Source: Cuscuta epithymum (lineage: Eukaryota > Streptophyta > Magnoliopsida > Solanales > Convolvulaceae). Taken from it: 64,000 bases of DNA. Of this stretch, positions 55,863 through 64,000 are shown one piece after another; within the stretch, counting starts at the first letter, position 1, and each line of letters begins with the position of its first letter. The notes below the pieces were generated by a model, which saw only the letters and a program-made list of their open reading frames with translations, was not told the origin of the DNA and did no database searches. The position numbers and the translations under genes were made by a program. The stretch lies in assembly GCA_945859915.1 (NCBI GenBank), contig CAMAPF010000055.1:5268001-5332000 (forward strand), written 5' to 3'.

Positions 55863-58800
55863 ATGGATCACTCAAGTGATAAAGAGCTATGTCTGATAGA
55901 CAGCGCCACAACGCACACCATTTTGAGGAATAAAATCTATTTTTCTCAAATGACTTTAGTCGAAGCTAAAGTCAATACAATATCAGGTGTTGCGAAGCTC
56001 ATTGAAGGCTCTGGGAAAGCATATGTGATACTCCCTAATGGGACAAAATTACTTATAAATGACGCTTTATACTCCAGCAAATCGCGGAGAAATTTATTAA
56101 GCTTTAAAGATATGCGTCAAAATGGTTATCACATAGAAACCATGAATGAAAACCAAAAGGAATATCTTTGTCTAACGACAACTAAATCTGGCACTAAATA
56201 TATTTGTGAGAAAATGCCAGCATATTCCTCAGGACTATATTTCACTTATATTAGTCCATTCGAAATAAATTTGGTTTCTAACGCAAAGTTAGATGATCAG
56301 AAAACATTCATGTTGTGGCATGACCGTTTAGGTCACCCAGGCCAAGTAATGATGCATAAAATCATTAAGACTTCACTTGGACACCCATTAAAGAATATCA
56401 GGGTTCCATTATCAAGTGATTTTCCTTGTAAGGCCTGTTCTCTTGGCAAAATGATCATCAGGCCCTCTATGAACAAAATTGCAACTGAATCACCTGCATT
56501 TTTAGAAAGGATTCAAGGAGATATTTGTGGGCCGATAGCCCCGCCATGTGGACCATTTCGATATTTTATGGTGTTGATTGATGCTTCAACACGTTGGTCA
56601 CATGTTAGTCTTTTATCGACTAGAAATTTAGCATTTGCTAAACTCCTTGCTCAAATTATACGATTAAGAGCTCATTTTCCGGATCATTCTATAAAGAGAA
56701 TCCGACTTGATAATGCAGGAGAATTTACATCCCAATCATTTAATGACTATTGTATGTCGATTGGGATTGATGTGGAGCACCCTGTTGCTCATGTCCATAC
56801 ACAAAATGGTCTTGCTGAATCTTTGATTAAACGATTACAATTAATCGCTAGACCATTATTAATGAAGTGTAATTTACCTTCATCAGCTTGGGGACATGCT
56901 ATTTTGCATGCAGCAAATTTAATTCGGCTTAGACCGACTGCATATCATGAATATTCCCCAATGCAATTAGTTACTGGACAAGAGCCAAACTTAGCACACA
57001 TAAAAATATTTGGTTGTGCTGTTTATGTTCCGATTGCTCCACCTCATCGTACAAAAATGGGTCCTCAAAGAAGGTTGGGAATTTACGTTGGATTTGAATC
57101 TCCCTCAATAATCAAATATCTTGAACCGATGACTGGTGACTTATTCACCGCACGGTTCGCTGACTGTCATTTCAATGAGACAGTATTCCCAACCTTAGGG
57201 GGAGAAACTAATCAATCGGACCCAAGTACGAAAGAAATAACATGGAATGCAACAGGATTATCACACCTTGATTCTAGATCAAATATATGTGAGCAAGAGG
57301 TGCAAAAGATAATCCATTTACAAAATGTTGCAAATCAGTTGCCTGATGCATTCACAGACACAAAGAAAGTGACAAAGTCACATATTCCTGCTATGAATGC
57401 CCCTGCCAGAATTGAAATTCCAGCGGAGAATTCTGAAAAATCTCTCGTAAATGATTCTTCTATACGCAAAAAGCGTGGCAGGCCACTTGGATCAAAAGAC
57501 ATAAAACCAAGAAAGACTAAAAGGCAGGAATTGATCTGTGATGCCAAAGATGTTCATCCTTCTGAACAAGAAAATGAACAATTTGAAAATACTGGCATAG
57601 AAAATGATATTGACAAAACAAACATCTCAAATAATGATTCAACTTCCTTAAATGAGGAAGATATTCCAGATACTGATAGAAACGTTGATAATTATGAAAT
57701 TTCAATAAATTACGTTTCTACTGGAATGCAATGGAATCGAAAAGATATTGATATTAATGAGATATTTGTCTATGCCGTTGCCACAAATGTTATGAATGAA
57801 AACAATGACAATGAGCCAACATCAATAGAAGAATGTCGGAAACGACACGATTGGCCAAAATGGAATGAAGCTATTCAAGCTGAATTAAAATCACTTGAAA
57901 AACGTGATGTTTTTGGACCGATAGTCCCTACGCCAAAAGGCGTAAAACCTGTGGGTTTTAAATGGGTATTTGTGCGTAAACGCAATGAGAAAAATGAAAT
58001 TGTTAGATATAAAGCCCGACTTGTTGCCCAAGGTTTTTCTCAAATGCCGGGAATCGATTATGAAGAAACCTATTCTCCAGTAGTTGATGCAACTACATTA
58101 AGGTTTCTCATTGGCATGTCTGTTTTTGAAAGGCTGCAAATGCGCCTAATGGATGTAGTGACCGCCTATCTATACGGTTCACTCGATACAGACATTTATA
58201 TGAAAGTTCCCGGAGGATTTAAAATGCCTGATGCTTATAGCTCGAAACCTCGAGACATGTTTTCCATTAAATTACAGAAGTCATTGTATGGACTAAAACA
58301 ATCTGGACGAATGTGGTATAATCGTCTCAGTGAATATCTTCTCAAAGAAGGATATAAGAATGATCCAATTAGTCCATGTGTTTTCATTCGGCGATCAAAT
58401 TCGGGATTCGCCATAATTGCAGTATATGTTGATGACTTAAACATTATTGGAACTCCCGATGAAATTGAAAATACTGCAAAATATCTTATGAAAGAATTTG
58501 AAATGAAAGATCTCGGGAGAACCAAATTTTGTCTTGGACTTCAAATTGAGCATTTGAAGAATGGAATTTTCATCCACCAATCCAATTACACCGAGAAAGT
58601 GTTGAAGAGATTCTATATGGACAAAGCTCATCCGTTGACCTCACCCATGGTCGTTCGATCTCTCAACATACATGATGATCCATTCCGTCCCCGAGAAGAT
58701 GACGAAGAAATACTCGGTCCCGAAGTACCATATTTGAGTGCTATTGGAGCATTAATGTATTTAGCTAATAATACTAGACCAGATATTGCATTTTCTGTTA

Positions 58801-59426
58801 ATTTATTAGCTAGGTACAGCTCATGTCCAACAAGACGTCATTGGAACGGGATGAAGCACATATTCCGTTATCTCCGTGGTACAGTTGATCTCGGCCTATT
58901 CTACCACAAAGATGCAACAGCTTCTTTAATCGGATATGCAGACGCCGGATATTTATCAGATCCTCAAAAGGCGAAATCACAAACCGGGTACGTATTTACT
59001 TATGGTAACACCGCAATCTCGTGGAGATCTATGAAACAGACGTTGACAGCTACATCATCAAATCATTCGGAGTTAATTGCACTTTATGAAACCGGGAGGG
59101 AATGCGTGTGGCTGCGATCTATGATTCAACACATCCAAAATGAATGCGGTATAAAGCCTATTACTTGTCACCCGACAGTGATCTACGAAGACAACAATGC
59201 GTGCATAGCTCAGATTAAAGAAGGCTACATCAAAGGTGACAGAACAAAACACATATCACCAAAATTCTTCTCTACTCATGATCTGGAGAAAGAAGGGACG
59301 ATCAACATTCAACAAATCAGATCCAGTGAAAATCCAGCCGATCTTTTCACCAAATCTTTACCCCCGAAGAAGTTCATGGAACTTGTACAGAAAATCGGCA
59401 TGCGACGTCTTCATAATTTATACTAA
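55863..59426 (+). CDS. Copia C Pol: protease, integrase, RT, RNase H, 1187 aa
   Basis: Protease motif LIDSATTHTIL at about residues 11-21. Integrase zinc region (WHDRLGHPGQ ... CKACSLGK) and core (GDICGPI, RLDNAGEF, NGLAESLIKRL). A linker of about 200 residues rich in Asp/Asn follows, with an AT-hook-like KKRGRPLGSKD (near 57466). Reverse transcriptase: YKARLVAQGFSQ, MDVVTAYLYGSL, AVYVDDLNIIG (near 58420). RNase H: GYADAGYLSD, SSNHSELIALYE, EDNNACIAQIKEG, ending KIGMRRLHNLY. No stop or frameshift. It makes the enzymes for copying and integrating the element. Confidence 0.95.
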   Translation: MDHSSDKELCLIDSATTHTILRNKIYFSQMTLVEAKVNTISGVAKLIEGSGKAYVILPNGTKLLINDALYSSKSRRNLLSFKDMRQNGYHIETMNENQKEYLCLTTTKSGTKYICEKMPAYSSGLYFTYISPFEINLVSNAKLDDQKTFMLWHDRLGHPGQVMMHKIIKTSLGHPLKNIRVPLSSDFPCKACSLGKMIIRPSMNKIATESPAFLERIQGDICGPIAPPCGPFRYFMVLIDASTRWSHVSLLSTRNLAFAKLLAQIIRLRAHFPDHSIKRIRLDNAGEFTSQSFNDYCMSIGIDVEHPVAHVHTQNGLAESLIKRLQLIARPLLMKCNLPSSAWGHAILHAANLIRLRPTAYHEYSPMQLVTGQEPNLAHIKIFGCAVYVPIAPPHRTKMGPQRRLGIYVGFESPSIIKYLEPMTGDLFTARFADCHFNETVFPTLGGETNQSDPSTKEITWNATGLSHLDSRSNICEQEVQKIIHLQNVANQLPDAFTDTKKVTKSHIPAMNAPARIEIPAENSEKSLVNDSSIRKKRGRPLGSKDIKPRKTKRQELICDAKDVHPSEQENEQFENTGIENDIDKTNISNNDSTSLNEEDIPDTDRNVDNYEISINYVSTGMQWNRKDIDINEIFVYAVATNVMNENNDNEPTSIEECRKRHDWPKWNEAIQAELKSLEKRDVFGPIVPTPKGVKPVGFKWVFVRKRNEKNEIVRYKARLVAQGFSQMPGIDYEETYSPVVDATTLRFLIGMSVFERLQMRLMDVVTAYLYGSLDTDIYMKVPGGFKMPDAYSSKPRDMFSIKLQKSLYGLKQSGRMWYNRLSEYLLKEGYKNDPISPCVFIRRSNSGFAIIAVYVDDLNIIGTPDEIENTAKYLMKEFEMKDLGRTKFCLGLQIEHLKNGIFIHQSNYTEKVLKRFYMDKAHPLTSPMVVRSLNIHDDPFRPREDDEEILGPEVPYLSAIGALMYLANNTRPDIAFSVNLLARYSSCPTRRHWNGMKHIFRYLRGTVDLGLFYHKDATASLIGYADAGYLSDPQKAKSQTGYVFTYGNTAISWRSMKQTLTATSSNHSELIALYETGRECVWLRSMIQHIQNECGIKPITCHPTVIYEDNNACIAQIKEGYIKGDRTKHISPKFFSTHDLEKEGTINIQQIRSSENPADLFTKSLPPKKFMELVQKIGMRRLHNLY

Positions 59427-59627
59427 ATTCAGGGGGAGTATTTGAATGCACTGCACTCTTTTTCCCTTCATCAGGTTTTTATCCCACTGGGTTTTTCCTG
59501 ATAAGGTTTTTAACGAGACAGTACATCCAAATACAATGACATTATAAGTCGTAATTTTTACCCCTTAATTTCACAACAAGTTTTTAAATAACAAATAACT
59601 ATTCAAGGATGAACATTCAAGGGGGAG
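59427..59627 (+). other. 3' non-coding region of copia C with two purine tracts
   Basis: Holds TTCAGGGGGAG near 59429 and the LTR-adjacent TTCAAGGGGGAG near 59617. Between them (59452-59520) lies a block, GCACTCTTTTTCCCTTC ... CCCACTGGGTTTTTCCTG, also found in the unrelated LARD-like element at 39721-39788. Confidence 0.75.
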
Positions 59628-59934
59628 TGTTGTAAATTCCTGAGAATGACAAGTGTGAATTGTTCATCCTTGTCATCAGGACACTAATCCAATTTCCATC
59701 CTTGTAATAAACAGATGGCTAGGTTTAATGTTGCCAGCATATTATGTAGAATGATTCTTTGATGATTCATCACCAAGCTCCATCAGTATAAATAGGGGTT
59801 TGGTGATGCCTTGTAAATGTACTTAGAAATTCAGAAACTCAGAAAATTTCATAGATAAAGAAGAAGTTATTTAGAGGTTTTTATCAATATATCTATCTCT
59901 TAAAGTTGTTCTTCACATTCTTCATTTCACAACA
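59628..59934 (+). repeat. 3' LTR of copia C
   Basis: 307 bp, no difference from the 5' LTR seen by eye. Confidence 0.93.
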
Positions 59935-59939
59935 TACCA

Positions 59940-60189
59940 AAGTTTATTAGGTAGTATTATTGATCAAGAGAAATAAAAATTAATTTTTTTATGGCGGGCA
60001 GCAGGTAGTGGCCTTTTGGATTCTCTGATAGTCTGATCTGCATACGGAGTACTAAACATATCCTTTAATTTTACTGCATTTTCTGAGTTGGTTTTTGACT
60101 ACTAGTAATACGTAGTAGTTGTAGTAATATATACATACAGAAATTTACCAAAATAATAATAATAATAGTAGTAGTAATAATAATAATAT
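59940..60189. other. AT-rich spacer
   Basis: No supported feature; the end is AATAATAAT microsatellite. Confidence 0.4.
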
Positions 60190-60968
60190 AACTTATTCTT
60201 ATTACTTATTGCTTATTCTTATTTCAATCAAATCATATCAGAGGCATTCAAATCAAATCAGAAAAGTTCAAACATGAATTATCGTTTTTATAATAATAAT
60301 AATAATAAATATTATTATTATTATTATTAATTTTATTACTTTTATTATTATTATTATTCTACTTATTATTCTTGTTGTTGTTTTTATTACTATTATTATT
60401 ATTATTATTATTATTATTCTAGTGGATATTAATATTATTCTAGTTATTATTATTATTATTATTATTCTAGTTAATATTATTACTATTACTATTATTATTA
60501 CTATTATTATTATTAGTATTATTATTCTAGTTATTATTATGATTGTTGTTATTATTAGTATTACTATTAGTATTATCATTGTTAATGATTATTATTGTCG
60601 ATATTGTTATTGTTGTTGTTGTTATACGAAGTAATTATAATTATAATTATAGAATTAACTATTATAATTATAATTTCAATTACTCCTTCCGTCCCATTTA
60701 AATCTTTACACTTTTCTTTTTGGGACGTCCCATTTACTCTTTTACGTTTTCTTGTTAGCAACTTTTTTTTTTACTTTAATTGTCATAACTACCATTTACT
60801 AGCCTACCCACCCACATTTTACATTTCATTGGACAACATTGATGCACCCACTATCCCAGCACGGTAGTACCCACTTCCAGGCCCATAGCTCCGGCCAGAG
60901 TTTGAATCAAAGGATTATCCTTCAAAATTAGAATGACGTGGGACTCTCAACCCATTCATAAGATCAAG

Positions 60969-61304
60969 AGCCCGTTTGGAGAACTATGTTTTAGGCTTAT
61001 CAGGCTTATCAGCCAGCTTTTTCACCAAACACGTAACTTTTACTTTCGCGCGCTGAATTGTGTAATAAGCCGAAAAAGTAAGGTTGGAGTTACTTTTCTG
61101 GCTGTATTGGCTGAAGTTACTGTAGAGGACCATTTTAGCTATTTTTGCATATAATTTTTTCTTTAATTTATTAATAAAATATATTTTTAAAATATTTTTT
61201 TCTTAAATCAGCAGAATCAGCCAAAACAGCCACTCCAGCCAGAATATCATAAATTTCAGCAGAATCAGCCAAAACAGCCGATTTTGGTGCTACCAAACGG
61301 GCTC
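60969..61304. mobile_element. hAT-like MITE, family G copy 3
   Basis: Ends AGCCCGTTTGGAGAAC and GCTACCAAACGGGCT. The interior (CTTATCAGGCTTATCAGCC, TTGGAGTTACTTTTCTGGC) closely matches 47235-47584. No obvious target duplication. Confidence 0.78.
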
Positions 61305-61546
61305 CAATTCTCCAATCGCATGTGCTAGTTTATCTCTGTCCGGAGACAGAAGCCTTCATCTGCCTGGAGATAGATCAGAAGCCGGCGTTAGGTATTGCTG
61401 CCGCCAAGAACGTGGTCGCAGGCGTGCAAGATGCCTTCTTCGAGTCATTGAGCTCTATAAGGGCTATTAGATTCCTTTCTTAAGTCATAAAAGATTAAAA
61501 TCTGGATTTTCTTAAGGAATCCAAAATTGCCGATAGAGAATTTGCG

Positions 61547-62375
61547 GGGTTTAATGCATCAAACCCCCCTGTGATACGGAAATTCGGCGCATTAGCCCCC
61601 TATGATTTAAAAATGCGTCAAACCCCCTTGTGTTTTAATTAATTATGCGACAAATCCCTTCTGTGAACAAATTCAATTGTTAAATAAAAGAAAAAGGGAT
61701 AAGGGTCAGATAGGGCCTCGAACTCGAAAAAAAATGTCAAATAAGGTCATATTTCGGATGCTCTGTCTGGCCGACGCCATTTGGGGCGGTTCCCGATGGA
61801 ATTTTTTGATAAAATTTTTTGAGCATCTTCCTCATTAAGTCTAGTTTACCCATACCAAATTTCAGCTAAAAACTCAACCGGGAAGGTAGTCAAATGAGTT
61901 TTTGAAGATAACTGTGAAGTTAAACAACGCCATACATTTCGGAAAATTATTTGACTACCTTCCCGGTTGAATTTTTAGCTGAAATTTGGTATGGGTAAAC
62001 TAGACTTAATGAGGAAGATGCTCAAAAAATTTCATCAAAAAATTCCATCGGGAACCGCCCCAAATGGCGTCGGCCAGACAGAGCATCCGAAATATGACCT
62101 TATTTGACATTTTTTTTCGAGTTCGAGGCCCTATCTGACCCTTATCCCAAAGAAAAATGATTAACATTGTTGTATGATTCAGAGATTTTGACATATTTAC
62201 TTGCATATTCAATCAAAATATTAGGAAAAGTGATTTCAAAATCGTTAAATTTATTCATAAAAGGGGTTTTGTGCACGATTAATTAAAACACAAGGGGGTT
62301 TGACGCATTTTTCAAATCACATGGGTTAATGCTCTGACTTTCTATATCACCAGGAGGTTTGGTGCATTAAATCCG
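61547..62375. mobile_element. Mutator-like MITE with perfect 9-bp TSD, outer of a nested pair
   Basis: TSD GAATTTGCG at 61538-61546 and 62376-62384. Terminal inverted repeats of about 100 bp: GGGTTTAATGCATCAAACCC at the left; the minus-strand right end reads CGGATTTAATGCACCAAACC. Both continue to TGCGTCAAACCCCCTTGTGT. The inner part holds another MITE. Confidence 0.9.
61696..62148. mobile_element. Foldback Mutator-like MITE nested inside the previous one
   Basis: 453 bp with arms of about 200 bp: GGGATAAGGGTCAGATAGGG mirrors CCCTATCTGACCCTTATCCC. TSD AAAGAAAAA at 61687-61695 and 62149-62157, exact. The centre is about 50 bp. No real ORF. Confidence 0.92.
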
Positions 62376-62389
62376 GAATTTGCGATTGC

Positions 62390-62614
62390 AGCTTCCCTTC
62401 TTTACTCTTGTTCTGATGAAGTATGATGTAGTGGGATGAAGATGGGGAGGTCATTGGTTCAACAAAAACTAGAAATTTTTAAGGTAAGAGTAGTCGGTTG
62501 AAGTAAAATCAGTGAGGGCAAAGGGTAGAACTGATATATGCTCTCATATTAATTGATCTCCTAAAAAACCGATATAAAAGCAAACATAAAGATGTATCCG
62601 GACGGAGGGAGTAT
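62390..62614. other. Spacer
   Basis: No supported feature; ends with a Stowaway-like GGACGGAGGGAGTA at about 62600-62613. Confidence 0.4.
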
Positions 62615-62814
62615 AATTATAGACATAATTATAATTACAAATATAATTATAATTATAATTACATCCATAATAATAATTAGTGTAATAGTTATAATAATTA
62701 TACCTATTATAATTTTAATTATAATTATGATTATGATTATATTTAAATTATATTTATAATTGCAACTATAAGTATAATAATAATAATTATGACATAGTAT
62801 TATAATTTTAGAAA

Positions 62815-62966
62815 TATTCTAATCAGATCAGAAAGATTCAAATTAGATCAAAAGGATTCAGGTCAGATCAGAAAGATTCAAATCAGACCAGATCAGAAAT
62901 ATTCATATCAGATCAATTCAGATCAGATCATGTCTTAAAAAAATCAGATCAGAAACATTCAAATCA
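62815..62966. repeat. TCAGATC array (reverse orientation)
   Basis: Degenerate AATCAGATCAGAAAGATTCA units, the reverse complement of the arrays at 51151 and 52379. Confidence 0.85.
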
Positions 62967-62985
62967 GGTGAAGAGAACCACTTCT

Positions 62986-63299
62986 AAGTCTCCCGGTCCC
63001 CTAACATGATAGTTTGTATCCGCGGGTGGTTGGGAGATAACCTTCGCTTGCAATCAAGAAAGTCACTTGCCCGACTCGACCTGATAGGAGTACAGGTAGA
63101 GGGCCTGATGGGACCCGATCTATTCCAAATTTGAAAAAAGATTGTTTTATATTTGTATGTAGAAACGGCAAAATTGGGTTAATTGGCAGGTCTCTTTGCA
63201 TGTGTTGAAAAAAATTACTTGAAAAATTCTTTACAATGATCTATCTTTAACTTTTGCTTCTAACTCGGGCATAATGCTTTGAAGAAACTTGATTTAATT
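62986..63299 (-). other. 3' flank of AUG1
   Basis: Downstream of the AUG1 stop codon, so partly its 3' UTR. No other feature is supported. Confidence 0.4.
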
Positions 63300-63630
63300 T
63301 CAATCAGAGGAACCAAGAGCTGACTGCAAGATATCATCAAGGTACTTCTCTGCATCAGTATACTGTCTTTTCTTCTCCTCTATCGCCAATGCCGCCAATG
63401 CTTTGTCCTACATCATCATAGTAAGGACTAAAATTCAATGGAAAAGCATATACAGGAAATTACAAAAGATTAAAAAAATCAGTAGATCTTACAGGGGGCA
63501 GGTCCTGGTAGCTTCTCAAGGTATCAAGAATGGGTTTTGTTTTGTTCTCTAAATCCTTTCTGTGCTCTGCCATTTCAACCAGCACTCCATGACTTACCTC
63601 CGGGGTATAGCCAACACGGTTGAGCAACGC
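63300..63630 (-). CDS. AUG1: AUGMIN subunit 1 (HAUS1), last two exons
   Basis: The penultimate exon (63630-63493) and last exon (63407-63300) join in phase 0 across a GT-AG intron and give the C-terminal 81 residues. Text includes RVGYTPEVSHGVLVEMAEHR, ENKTKPILDTLRSYQDLPP, then DKALAALAIEEKKRQY and AEKYLDDILQSALGSSD followed by TGA at 63300. This matches plant augmin subunit 1 from family knowledge. The augmin complex recruits gamma-tubulin to existing microtubules to nucleate branches in spindle and phragmoplast. The exons upstream lie beyond the window. The C terminus shows no damage. Confidence 0.9.
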
Positions 63631-64000
63631 CTGCATATCAATTATCAAGTACATTTTAAGCTAATTTACATGCATAAAATACATTTATTTAGAGCATAAT
63701 GTTAAAATTAAGCTTGAAATGCACCACCATATTACGGTATGTGTTTGGTATAGATGAAATATATTACTCCCTCCTTCCCACTAAACTTTGTCAACTTATT
63801 TATTTAGCCATCCAGAAAACTGGCATATCCTTTTAAAGTAACAATTTTGTATTGGTGTTATTTCACTTTCCTCTACACAAACCTTAACAACACAGTTTTT
63901 ATTTTATAATATCACCTCCAAGTAAAAATTGGCTAAGATAGATTATTAAATTATTGCAATAACTGATTATAACAAATACCCCTTTTGAAAGATGCATCTT
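63631..64000 (-). other. AUG1 intron with a Stowaway fragment
   Basis: Non-coding after the splice acceptor at 63631-63632 (minus strand). A Stowaway-type end, TACTCCCTCCTTCCCAC, begins near 63763 and continues toward the window edge; its right end is not seen. Confidence 0.6.

Larger units (their letters stand above)
53240..59934 (+). mobile_element. Copia element C, intact-looking, 6.7 kb
   Basis: Two 307-bp LTRs (53240-53546, 59628-59934) appear identical by eye. Flanks TACCG and TACCA give a 4/5 target duplication. Gag and Pol are both open, in separate frames. A MITE has inserted in the leader. Identical LTRs and uninterrupted ORFs mark it as a very recent insertion and possibly still able to move. 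Confidence 0.95.
60190..62985. repeat. Inverted, interrupted partial copy of the 51.1-52.6 kb repeat core
   Basis: The text ACTTATTCTTATTACTTATT at 60190 is the reverse complement of sequence just right of the 52.6 kb array. CAGGTGAAGAGAACCACTTC near 62965 mirrors GTTCTCTTCGCCTG at 51141. Between them lie reverse-orientation TCAGATC arrays, (ATT)n microsatellite (60290-60600) and TTATAATTATAA text. The copy is split by MITEs at 60969 and 61547. The terminal inverted repeats of the Mutator-like unit are not seen here. Confidence 0.7.

Noticed and set aside
60268..60634. Ile/Val-rich ORFs on both strands
   Set aside because: Translation of (ATT)n microsatellite.

Overview
This is a repeat-rich stretch of plant nuclear genome, almost certainly from a eudicot. 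Only two ordinary host genes are visible. At the left (901-4723, + strand) is a complete 10-exon type I inositol-polyphosphate 5-phosphatase gene of the CVP2/CVL1 (IP5P6/IP5P7) kind. At the right edge (63300-63630 and beyond, - strand) are the last two exons of the augmin subunit gene AUG1/HAUS1. The roughly 58 kb between them is mostly transposable elements and repeats. Very frequent ACTCCGTA/TACGGAGT octamers and Stowaway-type ends suggest Caryophyllales (Amaranthaceae-like), but that is an impression, not a proof.

Layout. 1-6.2 kb: the 5-phosphatase gene with short upstream ORFs, a MITE in intron 7 and a probable 3' UTR intron. 8.8-12.7 kb: a unit with degenerate inverted ends holding a three-exon plant mobile domain (PMD, MAIN-like) gene, flanked on both sides by about 14 copies of a palindromic TAGTCGGA...TCCGACTA motif. 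13.2-14.0 kb: a GC-rich island with a minisatellite. 15.8-21.2 kb: a decayed Ty1/copia element (A) with a 1.2-kb solo LTR inserted in its integrase region. 21.2-25.7 kb: AT-rich DNA with MITEs, a possible Helitron 3' end and a foldback element. 25.7-40.3 kb: a coding-free LTR retrotransposon (LARD-like) full of tandem arrays, into which a 9.3-kb, almost unmutated copia element (B, - strand) has inserted.

40.6-45.0 kb: two giant near-perfect palindromes (1.3 kb each) around a copia 3' fragment. 45.4-49.2 kb: a long-TIR Mutator-like MITE with a tRNA-like segment, nested Stowaway MITEs and a 354-bp TRIM element with identical LTRs. 50.4-53.2 kb: a 2.46-kb Mutator-like unit with an 11-bp target duplication, made almost entirely of internal repeats (GTAACTCACG motifs, TCTGA arrays and 0.3 kb of microsatellite). 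53.2-59.9 kb: an intact-looking copia element (C) with identical LTRs and separate gag and pol frames, carrying a hAT MITE in its leader. 59.9-63.0 kb: an inverted partial copy of the TCTGA/AT-rich core, broken up by a hAT-like MITE and a MITE-in-MITE pair, each with a perfect 9-bp target duplication.

The insertion history can be read from the nesting: copia A was invaded by another LTR element; the LARD by copia B; TCTGA-type repeats by the TRIM and MITEs; copia C by a hAT MITE. No operon-like cooperation exists here. The least explained items are the PMD unit with its palindrome arrays, the two long palindromes and the repeat-cargo Mutator-like unit. All coordinates and identities were worked out by eye from the sequence, without database searches.
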